A stretch of 15,256 nucleotides of DNA from Lachnospiraceae bacterium. Lineage in GTDB: Bacteria; Bacillota; Clostridia; Lachnospirales; Lachnospiraceae. Shown piece by piece: positions 1-6,541 of the stretch (position 1 is its first letter; each line of letters opens with the position of its first letter). The notes below the pieces were generated by a model. That model worked only from the letters and a program-made list of their open reading frames with translations, did no database searches and was not told the origin of the DNA. Location of the stretch: positions 1 to 15,256 of the forward strand of contig CAAGKE010000221.1 in assembly GCA_900770325.1 (NCBI GenBank). The letters run 5' to 3'. Position numbers and translations under genes: made by a program.

Positions 1-135
1 GATCGCAGTGTTCCTCATGATCATGATGGTGATGCTCATGGTCGTGGTCATGATCGCAGTGTTCCTCATGATCATGATGGTGATGCTCATGGTCGTGGTC
101 ATGATCGCAGTGTTCCTCATGATCATGATGATGCT
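1..135 (-). repeat. 51-bp in-frame tandem repeat encoding His-rich metal-binding units
   Basis: Units begin at 1, 52 and 103. The first two are identical over 51 bp and the third is degenerate, shading into the more diverged His-rich codons to about 150. Read on the minus strand each unit gives 17 residues of mostly His and Asp with an EEHC segment. The period is a multiple of three, so copy number can change without a frameshift. The array continues past the left edge, so total copies are unknown. Confidence 0.95.
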
Positions 136-799
136 CATGGTCATGATGATGACCGCAGACCGGGCATACCTCTTCTTCCGCCATCAGCTCATCTGCCAGG
201 GACACAGATTTTTCCATGGCTCCCAGAATCTGCTGACCGGTAATGTCATCCCAGGGGGTCGTTATGATCGTAGCCTTGGGATTTTTCTCCCGTATCAGGG
301 CAACTGCCCCATTCAGCTTTTCCTCACTCACCTTCTGAGTTCTGCTCAGGATAATGGTTCCGGCGCTTTCCACCTGATTATTGTAAAACTCGCCAAAATT
401 CTTCATATACATTTTTACTTTCATGGCATCTGCCACGGTCACCAGACTGTTTACAGCAATCTCACAGTCTTCCGCAACACCTTCCACTGCCCGGCGCACA
501 TCTGACAGCTTGCCCACACCGGAGGGCTCGATGATAATACGGTCCGGTGCAAACTGTTCCATTACCTGCTTCAGAGCCTTTCCGAAATCTCCCACCAGAG
601 AGCAGCAGATACATCCTGAATTCATCTCTGTAATATTGATTCCGGCATCCTTCAGGAAACCGCCGTCAATACCGATCTCACCAAATTCATTTTCAATCAG
701 TACGATCTTCTGCCCTGCGAATACTTCTTTTATCAGCTTTTTAATCAATGTCGTTTTTCCTGCCCCCAGGAAACCAGAAATAATATCAATCTTTGTCAT
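1..799 (-). CDS. G3E-family (CobW/YciC-like) metallochaperone GTPase with His-rich tail, 3' end outside window
   Basis: At least 266 residues; the C-terminus runs off the left edge. Seen: P-loop GFLGAGKTT at residues 9-17, the G3E metal-site motif GCICC at 62-66, and a Walker B-like IIIEPSG near residue 92. A CPVCG pair (Cys212, Cys215) then leads into a very His/Asp/Glu-rich tail made of 17-residue repeats, each with one Cys. In this family GTP hydrolysis is coupled to delivery of Zn, Co or Ni to target proteins in the cytoplasm, and the His tail stores or captures metal. The exact metal is not readable. The usual NKxD guanine-specificity motif is replaced by SRTQ after IIL, so nucleotide preference may be altered. 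The ATG at 797-799 follows AAAGGA at 811-816. The gene appears to stand alone, with no clear promoter or Zur-like box found. Family assignment is firm; substrate is inferred. Confidence 0.9.
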   Translation of the reverse strand, partial: MTKIDIISGFLGAGKTTLIKKLIKEVFAGQKIVLIENEFGEIGIDGGFLKDAGINITEMNSGCICCSLVGDFGKALKQVMEQFAPDRIIIEPSGVGKLSDVRRAVEGVAEDCEIAVNSLVTVADAMKVKMYMKNFGEFYNNQVESAGTIILSRTQKVSEEKLNGAVALIREKNPKATIITTPWDDITGQQILGAMEKSVSLADELMAEEEVCPVCGHHHDHEHHHDHEEHCDHDHDHEHHHHDHEEHCDHDHDHEHHHHDHEEHCD

Positions 800-952
800 A
801 TCTGTACCAGTCCTTTCTTTCTCCGGCAGCTTCCGGAATCCTGCATTTTCTGCAGCTGCCTTTCCCTGCGGCTCCACTCGCCATTTTCTTCTGCTTTGCA
901 TCCATCATGCATACTGCTGCCCCGCCTGCTTTCAAAAACGCTGCCGTTCACG

Positions 953-992
953 TTGTTTACAGCAACACGCTTTGCGATACACAGAAACTGCA
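953..992 (-). repeat. Dispersed intergenic repeat, copy 1 (inverted relative to 6477-6516)
   Basis: These 40 bp match the reverse complement of 6477-6516 at 37 of 40 positions. The shared part includes a TTGTTTACAG core, an ACGCTT segment and a CACAGAAACTGCA end. Both copies are in spacers. The match stops abruptly on both sides, as expected for a mobile or recombining unit. There is no coding potential. Confidence 0.8.
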
Positions 993-1006
993 GCTCCCGT
1001 CAAAGG

Positions 1007-1022
1007 TTTCCTGTACAGGAAA
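1007..1022. repeat. 16-bp perfect palindrome upstream of the G3E GTPase
   Basis: TTTCCTGTACAGGAAA is fully self-complementary. Its CTGTACAG centre recurs in two other spacers, 2625-2632 and 8149-8156. It could be a dimeric regulator site or part of the dispersed repeats; the recurrence at unrelated genes favours the second. Confidence 0.5.
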
Positions 1023-1052
1023 TGCGGAGCAATTTTTATGCAAGAATCAAAA

Positions 1053-1082
1053 TGAAGCTGTGCTTATGATTTCACAGCTTCA
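1053..1082 (-). terminator. Intrinsic terminator of the amino-acid ABC operon
   Basis: A perfect 10-bp stem (TGAAGCTGTG at 1053-1062 with CACAGCTTCA at 1073-1082) and a 10-nt loop. On the minus strand it is followed by a T-rich stretch (ATTTTGATTCTT). It lies 38 bp downstream of the ATPase stop codon. Confidence 0.75.
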
Positions 1083-1120
1083 CTATTATAATACACATTT
1101 TCTGATTCTTCCAGCCCCTT

Positions 1121-1879
1121 TTATCTCTGGAACTTCCCAAGGAATTCTTTCATTCTGCTGTGGTCTGCCGTAAATACTTCCTCCGGAGTGCCGGACAGAG
1201 CCACCACGCCCTTATCCATAAAAATAATCTTATCCGAAATTTCTCTGGCAAATGCCATTTCGTGAGTCACGATCACCATGGCAATATGCAGATCCGCCAA
1301 AGATTTAATAACCTTCAGCACCTCTCCGGTCAGTTCCGGATCCAGTGCCGAGGTAGGTTCATCAAAAAACAGAATTTTGGGATTCAAAGCCAGAGCCCGG
1401 GCAATCGCCACTCGCTGACACTGTCCGCCGGAAAGCTGGCAGGGATAAGCATCCATCTTATCAGAAAGCCCCATCTTGGCCAGCAGTTCCTTTGCCTCTG
1501 CATACACCTCGTCTTTGTTCCTTTTCTGATTATGGATCGGTGCATCCGTGATATTCTTTAATACAGAATAATGGGGAAACAGATTGAAATTCTGGAATAC
1601 CAGTCCAAAATAGGAATGGATCTTCTTTAACTGCTCCCCTTTGGGATATACCTTCCGTCCATCCGGTTCTGCCCAGGCAGCCCGCTGTCCCATATAGCAG
1701 ATCTCTCCGCTGTCAATCGTCTCTAGCATGGTTGCACAGCGCAAAAGAGTGGATTTTCCGGAACCGGAAGGGCCGATAATGGACAGGATCTCTCCTTCTT
1801 CCACCGCCAGGGATATGTCCCGGATAACCTCCAGATCATCAAAACTTTTTTTAATATAATTCATTTCCAGCAGCTTCAT
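1121..1879 (-). CDS. Polar amino-acid ABC transporter, ATP-binding protein (GlnQ/HisP type)
   Basis: A 252-residue cytoplasmic ATPase that powers import of a polar amino acid with the permease and lipoprotein encoded just upstream. Seen: Walker A GPSGSGKST (36-44), Q-loop Gln96 in VFQNFNLFPH, signature LSGGQ (149-153), Walker B ILFFDE (169-174) and switch His207 in VTHE. The order and length match the GlnQ/ArtP family, and no extra C-terminal regulatory domain is present. I chose the ATG at 1877-1879 because AGGAGG (1888-1893) lies 8 nt upstream; the ATG at 1883-1885 would leave only 2 nt. That ribosome site overlaps the permease stop codon, so translation is probably coupled. The Cys in LSGGQCQRV is uncommon but not disabling. 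The substrate cannot be read from the ATPase. Confidence 0.95.
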   Translation of the reverse strand: MKLLEMNYIKKSFDDLEVIRDISLAVEEGEILSIIGPSGSGKSTLLRCATMLETIDSGEICYMGQRAAWAEPDGRKVYPKGEQLKKIHSYFGLVFQNFNLFPHYSVLKNITDAPIHNQKRNKDEVYAEAKELLAKMGLSDKMDAYPCQLSGGQCQRVAIARALALNPKILFFDEPTSALDPELTGEVLKVIKSLADLHIAMVIVTHEMAFAREISDKIIFMDKGVVALSGTPEEVFTADHSRMKEFLGKFQR

Positions 1880-1891
1880 ATCCATCTCCTC

Positions 1892-2542
1892 CTATTGATA
1901 ATAACCCAGCCGTTTCTCGATCCACTCCATGACCATAGCCACCACCAGATTAAAGATATAGTAGAACACGGCTGCTACCACGAAGGGCATGAAAGAGGTC
2001 TGTGATGCCGCGATCTGCTTCGCAATGGTAAACATTTCCGCATAGGCCAGAGCAAAGCTGAGGGAGGTATCCTTTACCAGGGTAATGATTTCATTGGTGA
2101 CCGAAGGAAGAATACGCTTTACCACCTGTGGAAAAATAATCTTAAAAAAGGTGGCTACTTTCCCGTAGCCCAGCATTTTCGCCGCCTCATACTGCCCCAC
2201 CGGCATTGATTCGATACCTGAGCGGAAAATTTCCGCAAAATATGCAGCATAATTTATGGAAAAACCAAGAATGATCGCTGTAAAACGGTAAGAACCTCCG
2301 ATATTCATTCCAAACAGGTAGAAGGGGCCGAAATATACCACCAGAAGCTGCAGCATCAGCGGTGTTCCCCGCATCACAGATATATACAGTTTCACCACCG
2401 TTCTTATCAACGGATTTTTTGACATTCTGCCAAAGGATACCAGCAGGCCCAGCGGCAGGGAAAACAACAGGGTCAGAAAAAATATGCCCATGGACTTAAG
2501 CATCCCATCGCCCATCTGGCTAAGCATAACTGAAAAACTCAT
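1892..2542 (-). CDS. Polar amino-acid ABC transporter permease (HisM/GlnP type)
   Basis: A 216-residue integral membrane protein with about five hydrophobic segments and the ATPase-docking EAA loop (QYEAAKMLGYGKVATFFKIIFPQ region), typical of the His/Glu/Arg/opine permease family. Only one permease gene is present, so the channel is probably a homodimer. A longer reading from 2608 is open, but it would translate through the hairpin at 2561-2592 and lacks a ribosome site. The ATG at 2540-2542 has GGAGGG at 2548-2553, five nt away, so I take it as the start. The TAG stop is overlapped by the ATPase ribosome site. It is the second gene of the operon. Confidence 0.93.
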   Translation of the reverse strand: MSFSVMLSQMGDGMLKSMGIFFLTLLFSLPLGLLVSFGRMSKNPLIRTVVKLYISVMRGTPLMLQLLVVYFGPFYLFGMNIGGSYRFTAIILGFSINYAAYFAEIFRSGIESMPVGQYEAAKMLGYGKVATFFKIIFPQVVKRILPSVTNEIITLVKDTSLSFALAYAEMFTIAKQIAASQTSFMPFVVAAVFYYIFNLVVAMVMEWIEKRLGYYQ

Positions 2543-2560
2543 CTTATCCCTCCATATCAG

Positions 2561-2592
2561 AAGCCCCCGCGGACTTCCATCCCCGGGGGCTT
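2561..2592 (-). promoter_or_regulatory. Intercistronic stem-loop between lipoprotein and permease genes
   Basis: AAGCCCCCG (2561-2569) pairs with CGGGGGCTT (2584-2592), a perfect GC-rich 9-bp stem just before the permease ribosome site. There is no T-run after it on the minus strand, so it is unlikely to be a full terminator. Such hairpins after binding-protein genes commonly protect the upstream mRNA or allow partial read-through, giving more binding protein than permease; that role here is inferred. Confidence 0.65.
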
Positions 2593-2664
2593 TCGTTCCT
2601 AATATCATAAACCGCTGGCCAAAGCTGTACAGAGTTCCTGTTCACTTCGTTCCATGCTCTTAAA

Positions 2665-2703
2665 AAGTTACTGTTCACAGTAACTTCAGAAGTCCTTCTT
2701 CTG
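2665..2703. repeat. Double palindrome downstream of the lipoprotein gene (TGTTCAC family)
   Basis: Positions 2665-2686 form a perfect 9-bp stem (AAGTTACTG with CAGTAACTT) around TTCA. It is directly followed by CAGAAG-TCCTT-CTTCTG at 2687-2703. The first palindrome with its CTTAAAAA flank is closely similar to 9442-9467. Another TGTTCAC lies at 2639-2645, and CTGTACAG at 2625-2632. Confidence 0.7.
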
Positions 2704-2719
2704 TCAGAAGCAGTGAAAA

Positions 2720-3700
2720 TTATTCAGCAGCCTCAGTTTCTGCCTCGGCTTCTTCTGCGCCCAGGCAAACCATATCAGACAGTTCATACTTTTCAGCCAG
2801 CTCTGCGAAGGTTCCATTCTCCAGCAGGATCTGCAGATCCGCATTTACGATATCGCACAGCTCCTGGTTGCCTTTCTTGAAACCTACTGCATACTGCTCA
2901 GAATTCAGAGCCTCATCCAGGATCTTATAACCCTCTCTGCTCTTGATCTGATACTGGGCAACACCCACATCCATAGCAATCGCGTCAATACTTCCGGCCT
3001 GCAGCTCTACAAATGCGCTGTTATAATCTCCAAACTGCTGCAGAGTACCAAAGGTATCTGCCAGTGCTTTCTGTCCCTCTTCATCCTCCAGAAGAGTCAG
3101 CGCAGCGGATGCCGCCTGTACGCCTACCGTCTTTCCGGCCAGTGCTTCCAGGCTGTCAATACCGGAATCCTCAGCAGTAACAATCACCTGGCTGTTATCC
3201 ACATAAGGCACAGACCAGGTATAGTCATCTTCACGTCCGGTCACGGTAAATCCATTCCAGATACAGTCGATAGAACCGGAATTCAGCTCCATATCCTTAG
3301 AATCCCAGTCGATCGGGGTCTTCACCAGTTCCCAGCCTTCCAGATCGCAGACTGCCTGAGCCAGTTCCAGGTCAAAGCCGGTATATTCACCGTTATCATC
3401 CATATATCCATAGGGCGGATACTCTGCATCAAAACCAACTACGAATTTTCCCTCTTCCGCGGTAGTGGTCTTTTCTTCCGCCTCTGTCTCTACTCCAGCC
3501 TCAGTAGCTGCTTCTGTAGCCGCCGCCTCAGTAGCCGCTTCCGTAGCCGGTGCCTCAGTAGCTGCTTCCGTAGCCGGTGCTTCTGTAGCTGCTGCCTCCG
3601 TAGCCGGTGCTTCTGTCTCAGCCTTTTTACTGCCGCATCCTGAAAGAAGTGCTGCAGTCATAACAGCTCCAAGCATTACACTTACGAACCTTTTCTTCAT
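2720..3700 (-). CDS. Polar amino-acid ABC transporter substrate-binding lipoprotein
   Basis: A 326-residue extracytoplasmic binding protein, first gene of the importer operon. Seen: a signal peptide ending in lipobox LSGC (Cys22 lipidated), a low-complexity linker of Thr-Glu-Ala-Pro units (about residues 27-83), then a family 3 solute-binding domain from about residue 86 (FVVGFDAEYPPYGY) to about 312. Ligand-contact features include TGREDDY (an Arg expected to bind the alpha-carboxylate) and AIAMDVGVA (an Asp expected to bind the alpha-amine). The C-terminus is a short acidic EAEAETEAAE tail. The linker probably spans the cell wall to reach from membrane to substrate. The start has GGGAGG at 3710-3715, 9 nt upstream. 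The amino acid bound is not determined; glutamine, cystine or basic amino acids are all possible. Confidence 0.93.
   Translation of the reverse strand: MKKRFVSVMLGAVMTAALLSGCGSKKAETEAPATEAAATEAPATEAATEAPATEAATEAAATEAATEAGVETEAEEKTTTAEEGKFVVGFDAEYPPYGYMDDNGEYTGFDLELAQAVCDLEGWELVKTPIDWDSKDMELNSGSIDCIWNGFTVTGREDDYTWSVPYVDNSQVIVTAEDSGIDSLEALAGKTVGVQAASAALTLLEDEEGQKALADTFGTLQQFGDYNSAFVELQAGSIDAIAMDVGVAQYQIKSREGYKILDEALNSEQYAVGFKKGNQELCDIVNADLQILLENGTFAELAEKYELSDMVCLGAEEAEAETEAAE
3497..3622 (-). repeat. Low-complexity DNA encoding the Ala/Thr/Glu/Pro linker
   Basis: Imperfect tandem ATEAA/ATEAP codon blocks at residues 27-68 of the lipoprotein. The repetition makes this stretch prone to in-frame length change. 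On the opposite strand it also gives an open frame rich in Ala, Ser and Val, which is not a gene. Confidence 0.85.
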
Positions 3701-3793
3701 AATAATATTCCTCCCTGCTTATTTTTACCACAGCCCCGTATAAACAGAACTGCTTTTTCATGTTATCACTCTACTATGCTAAATTACCGCCTT

Positions 3794-3823
3794 ATAGTAG
3801 CACACTCAAAAGTGGCTTGTCAA
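3794..3823 (-). promoter_or_regulatory. Promoter of the amino-acid ABC operon
   Basis: Read on the minus strand: TTGACA (3818-3823), an 18-nt spacer, TACTAT (3794-3799). Transcription would start near 3787, giving a 5' leader of roughly 85 nt before the lipoprotein ATG. No riboswitch is recognised in that leader. The TGTTCAC motif at 3832-3838 lies just upstream of the -35 box. Confidence 0.7.
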
Positions 3824-3855
3824 GCAGTTTCTGTTCACGTGACATTATTGAAACA

Positions 3856-4039
3856 GACGTTTCGAAGCAGGCGCACATCTCTAAGGAAACATTTCAGGGA
3901 CGCTTTTAGCGGAGATGAAATCCACCGCCTGCGTAAACCCGGCGCGAAGGCTTTCCTGAGCGTTGCTGGTTGAAGTTGGCGGTTAGTTCATCGAAGCGTT
4001 GTCCCGTTTCCGTGAGATGTACGCCTGCTTCGAAACGTC
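3856..4039. repeat. 184-bp inverted-repeat element overlapping the end of the MscS-type gene
   Basis: The outer arms are 3856-3890 and 4006-4039. They share an 18-bp perfect block (GACGTTTCGAAGCAGGCG), then one substitution, ACATCTC, a small indel and GGAAAC. Weaker complementarity continues inward (GGGAC..GCTT..GATGAA on both sides). There is no transposase. The structure is MITE-like or a long hairpin RNA. The right arm is translated as the last residues of the channel gene, and the left arm ends about 33 bp from the ABC promoter -35 box. Confidence 0.75.
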
Positions 4040-4924
4040 GTCCCGGGGATTCACCGGAACAGTAACAAGCTGCACATGGGGATAGGCAAACTCCAGATCC
4101 GGCTCTGCCTCAAAGCAATGTACAAGGCTTCTTCGGATATCACTGCAGGCCGCGAAATTTTCCTCCACGGTTTTCGTCACCACCGAAGCCCGCAGCTCAA
4201 TTCCATTGTCTCCCAGATTCCTCACCAGAACCGCCGCCGGCTCTGTTATGTTCTGTTCCAGCCGTGCCGCCTTCACATAGGGATGCGCCATGATCTCCCG
4301 GGAAGTAATGAAAATCGCCTTTTCCAGATTGGATTCATACGTAATCGAAAAATCCAGAAAATTAGAGCTGATGGCCGTTTTTTCGAAATAGCTGTTATCA
4401 ATGACACACAGATCCATTTTGGAGTTGGGCACGATCACATGGGAAGAATTGGCGACATTCTGTATAATAGTACTCCGCAGATCGATACTTTTTACATAAC
4501 CCGTAATACTTTCCCCGTCAATAGTGATCTTTACCCGGTCTCCGATCTGAAAGGGTTTAAAAACAGACAGAATAAAGCCGTGAACAATGTTGGACAGCCC
4601 CTCCTGAAATACAAAGCCCAGCACCACCACGATCAGGGAAGAAGACATCAGGATCTGACTTGCAAATCCGGAAAGCACCTGAGAAAGACTGCAGATCTTC
4701 ATACCAATGGTAATAATCAGAAAGGCCTGGATGCAGCCTTTTAAAAAACTGATCAGAATACTGTTTTTCTTTTTCAGCGGTTTAAAGATCATGTCCACCA
4801 GCTTTACTCCAATCACCAGTATCGCCAGCAAAAACAGGCCATAGTATAAATCATCCGATGTGATCACCTGAAGGAATGTTTTGGCAGACCCCTTTAAATC
4901 TTCGTAATTACTGTAATTTTCCAT
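3983..4924 (-). CDS. MscS-family small-conductance mechanosensitive channel
   Basis: A 313-residue inner membrane channel expected to open under membrane tension and release solutes on hypo-osmotic shock. Seen: three hydrophobic segments (YYGLFLLAILVIGVKLVDMI; about ISFLKGCIQAFLIITIGMKI; LIVVVLGFVFQ), with the third running into the pore-lining GLSNIVHGFILSVFKPFQIGD block diagnostic of MscS. A beta domain (RVKITIDGESITGYVKSIDLRSTIIQ) and a cytoplasmic alpha/beta domain follow. The ATG at 4922-4924 has AGGAGG at 4933-4938, 8 nt away; the upstream ATG at 4975 lacks one. The last ~18 codons, after VPVNP, are encoded by the inverted-repeat element, so the polar tail (KQAYISRKRDN) is probably not ancestral. 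Specificity (ion versus amino acid) is unknown. Confidence 0.9.
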   Translation of the reverse strand: MENYSNYEDLKGSAKTFLQVITSDDLYYGLFLLAILVIGVKLVDMIFKPLKKKNSILISFLKGCIQAFLIITIGMKICSLSQVLSGFASQILMSSSLIVVVLGFVFQEGLSNIVHGFILSVFKPFQIGDRVKITIDGESITGYVKSIDLRSTIIQNVANSSHVIVPNSKMDLCVIDNSYFEKTAISSNFLDFSITYESNLEKAIFITSREIMAHPYVKAARLEQNITEPAAVLVRNLGDNGIELRASVVTKTVEENFAACSDIRRSLVHCFEAEPDLEFAYPHVQLVTVPVNPRDDVSKQAYISRKRDNASMN

Positions 4925-5004
4925 CCCAATATCCTCCTGATATCCTGTCATAGGCTTCCCGCTGCATAAGCACAACGGAAATGAAACCCTTAATACGCGA
5001 AAAG

Positions 5005-5032
5005 AACTGCCACAAAATAATGTTGCAGCAGT
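5005..5032 (-). terminator. Possible weak terminator after the SGNH hydrolase gene
   Basis: ACTGCCACAA (5006-5015) pairs with TTGCAGCAGT (5023-5032) except for two central mismatches, and on the minus strand it is followed by TTCTTTTC. It is the only candidate in the 153-bp gap before the channel gene and is energetically modest. Confidence 0.35.
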
Positions 5033-5077
5033 CCCCTCATTTTTTCCGTTTCCCGAAAATTCAATTCAACACTCTTC

Positions 5078-6136
5078 CTATGTAATCTTACTGATAATGT
5101 AACGATATATTTTCTGGCTGGTCTCTTTCGTATAATGGGTCTTATCCACAGTGGAATATCCGCTCTTCATAAGATAATCATACCCGCCGATACACCGGCT
5201 TCCGAAAACGGCTTTCATTTTCTTATTAAATGCCTGCCGCACCGCATTCTTATGAGGAAGCGACTTTACGCCTGGCAAAACATCCAGAAAATAGAACTTT
5301 GTTTTAGGATATTCTTTAATAAGCTTTTTGTAAAACTGAATATACAGATACACATCCTCTGTATCATTATTTCCCATATTAAATACTACTTTGCATTTTG
5401 AATTTTGATTCAGATATTCCTTAAGCTGTGGATAGGCAACTGTTTTCAGCCACTCATATCCTTTTCCTGATCTGGCAATGAATATCGTCCTGGAAGAATT
5501 CACAGCAACACTCATGTCTTCTATTCTGGAAGCCCCCACAATAATATACTTATCATTTTTCGACAGATCCTGTACCATTCCCTGGGAATCGACCCTGCGC
5601 CCCTGTATCGTTCTGTTCTTTACCAGAGCTCCGTCCTTCCCCACATAACGGTTTCCTACCCAGCTATTCTTTACCATGGCACCTAACCGGTCAAAATAAT
5701 AGGTCTTTCCGTTAATAGTTTTCCACATTCCCCATATACGGTTTCCGTTGTCTCCGTAATAATAGGTATTGCTACCAATCTTCACCAGCTTTGAAATAAC
5801 CAGCTTTCCTCTGGGATTTGCATAATACTTCTTTCCATTGTATGTAAAACTTCCAGTCTTTACATACCCTTTTGAATCAAAATAATAAACAGATCCCCCG
5901 ATCATTACCCAGGTACTTTTAATATATGCCCCGCTTTTCTTTTTGTAGCGAAGCCCATTCCCGTTCTGAACCCACTTTCCATTAGAAACACGATGCCGCG
6001 AAGCTGCTGCCACCACACCGCCTGCCTTATCCTCTGCCTGCGCAGGAAATGACATTCCTGCCAGTAAAAAAAATACAGCCAGGAATAATACAATGGTTCT
6101 TTTTCTTCTACCCTCTGCCGGGTGCTTCAATACCAT
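5078..6136 (-). CDS. Secreted cell-wall-binding SGNH/GDSL-type hydrolase
   Basis: A 352-residue secreted protein. Seen: a basic N-region and hydrophobic core with likely cleavage after AQA (residue 34). Next come about five or six choline-binding-type repeats rich in Trp, Tyr and Gly (about residues 53-190; for example GSVYYFDSKGYVKTG and GKTYYFDRLGAMVKNSW). The C-terminal domain (about 196-352) has the SGNH blocks: GAS with nucleophile Ser203, Gly224, GNND with Asn257, and DKTH (Asp331, His334). Such proteins usually remove acetyl or acyl groups from wall polymers; the ester substrate here is unknown. The start has GAGGGG 9 nt upstream, and its own promoter lies at 6291-6319. The coding sequence looks more A/T-rich than its neighbours, which could mean acquisition by transfer. 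Domains are clear; function is inferred. Confidence 0.85.
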   Translation of the reverse strand: MVLKHPAEGRRKRTIVLFLAVFFLLAGMSFPAQAEDKAGGVVAAASRHRVSNGKWVQNGNGLRYKKKSGAYIKSTWVMIGGSVYYFDSKGYVKTGSFTYNGKKYYANPRGKLVISKLVKIGSNTYYYGDNGNRIWGMWKTINGKTYYFDRLGAMVKNSWVGNRYVGKDGALVKNRTIQGRRVDSQGMVQDLSKNDKYIIVGASRIEDMSVAVNSSRTIFIARSGKGYEWLKTVAYPQLKEYLNQNSKCKVVFNMGNNDTEDVYLYIQFYKKLIKEYPKTKFYFLDVLPGVKSLPHKNAVRQAFNKKMKAVFGSRCIGGYDYLMKSGYSTVDKTHYTKETSQKIYRYIISKIT

Positions 6137-6230
6137 ACAATAACCCCTCTGTCAACTCTTCTATGCTTTATGGCCATGTACACATCTTCATGGTTATAAA
6201 GCAGCTTCCCTCTTTCATATATTCCGTCAC

Positions 6231-6274
6231 TGTTCACTATTACATATCCTGCCCTTTGCGACAGCCTGTGAACA
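6231..6274. repeat. Inverted TGTTCAC pair in the SGNH gene leader
   Basis: TGTTCAC (6231-6237) and GTGAACA (6268-6274) face each other across 30 bp within the 5' leader of the SGNH hydrolase mRNA, so they could form a 7-bp stem. They belong to the spacer motif family seen elsewhere in the window. Confidence 0.5.
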
Positions 6275-6290
6275 TTTCTTCTATTTATAT

Positions 6291-6319
6291 ACTATAATAT
6301 CTTCCCGGCAAATTATCAA
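6291..6319 (-). promoter_or_regulatory. Promoter of the SGNH hydrolase gene
   Basis: Read on the minus strand: TTGATA (6314-6319), a 17-nt spacer, TATAGT (6291-6296). Transcription would begin near 6284, giving a leader of about 150 nt with the inverted TGTTCAC pair inside. Confidence 0.7.
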
Positions 6320-6358
6320 CCTCTAAAATTCTTAAAATTTGCGTGTTAACCGGTTACC

Positions 6359-6529
6359 GTTCACGCTGTTCACAGTAATGTTAACCGTGCTGTTCTCCTT
6401 GTATCTGTCCCGCAAAAGTGTTTTCGCGCAAAATGCGCGGAAATCCCGAGGGCTGCAAGCGCGAAACTGCATAAAATGCAGTTTCTGTGCATCGCGAAGC
6501 GTGTTACTGTAAACAAACAGTCGCTTCGC
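6359..6529. repeat. Palindrome-rich intergenic element upstream of the PII-like operon
   Basis: This fills most of the 471-bp gap 6137-6607. It starts with two GTTCAC motifs (6359-6364, 6367-6373). Three stems follow: CGCGCA/TGCGCG with an AAA loop (6425-6439), a perfect 10-bp stem GAAACTGCAT/ATGCAGTTTC with an AAA loop (6463-6485), and GCGAAGCG/CGCTTCGC (6494-6501, 6522-6529). TGTTCACAGTAA (6367-6378) and TTACTGTAAACA (6504-6515) are inverted copies with one mismatch, so they could be terminal repeats of an element of about 150 bp. Positions 6477-6516 are the partner of 953-992. Confidence 0.65.
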
Positions 6530-6541
6530 AGCAGAAAGCAG

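Larger units (their letters stand above)
800..1120. other. 321-bp intergenic region between the ABC operon 3' end and the G3E GTPase start
   Basis: No credible gene is seen. It holds the ABC operon terminator (1053-1082), a 16-bp perfect palindrome (1007-1022), a copy of the dispersed repeat (953-992), a GTTCAC motif at 946-951, and a small stem of CTGCA/TGCAG near 841-855. A TATAAT hexamer read on the minus strand (1085-1090) has no good -35 partner. I could not place a convincing promoter for the G3E gene. Confidence 0.6.

Noticed and set aside
1..150. CRISPR-like array
   Set aside because: The repeats are contiguous without spacers, have a 51-bp period in frame, and encode the metal-binding tail.
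8..505. Plus-strand open frame rich in Met, Val and Ile
   Set aside because: It is the complement of the His-rich repeats and the G3E GTPase gene; no ribosome site, and the minus frame has clear motifs.
1011..1018. CTGTACAG as a LexA (SOS) box
   Set aside because: The E. coli box needs CTGT and ACAG separated by eight bases, and the Gram-positive box is a GAAC/GTTC palindrome; neither fits.
1085..1090. Minus-strand TATAAT as promoter of the G3E gene
   Set aside because: No -35 box at 16-18 nt, and a start there would run straight into the terminator hairpin at 1053-1082.
2543..2608. Longer permease start at 2608
   Set aside because: It would translate through a stable hairpin, adds a non-family N-terminus, and has no ribosome site; GGAGGG supports 2542.
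3776..3973. Small plus-strand open frame of 65 residues
   Set aside because: It covers the ABC promoter and the inverted-repeat element; no ribosome site and no conserved pattern.
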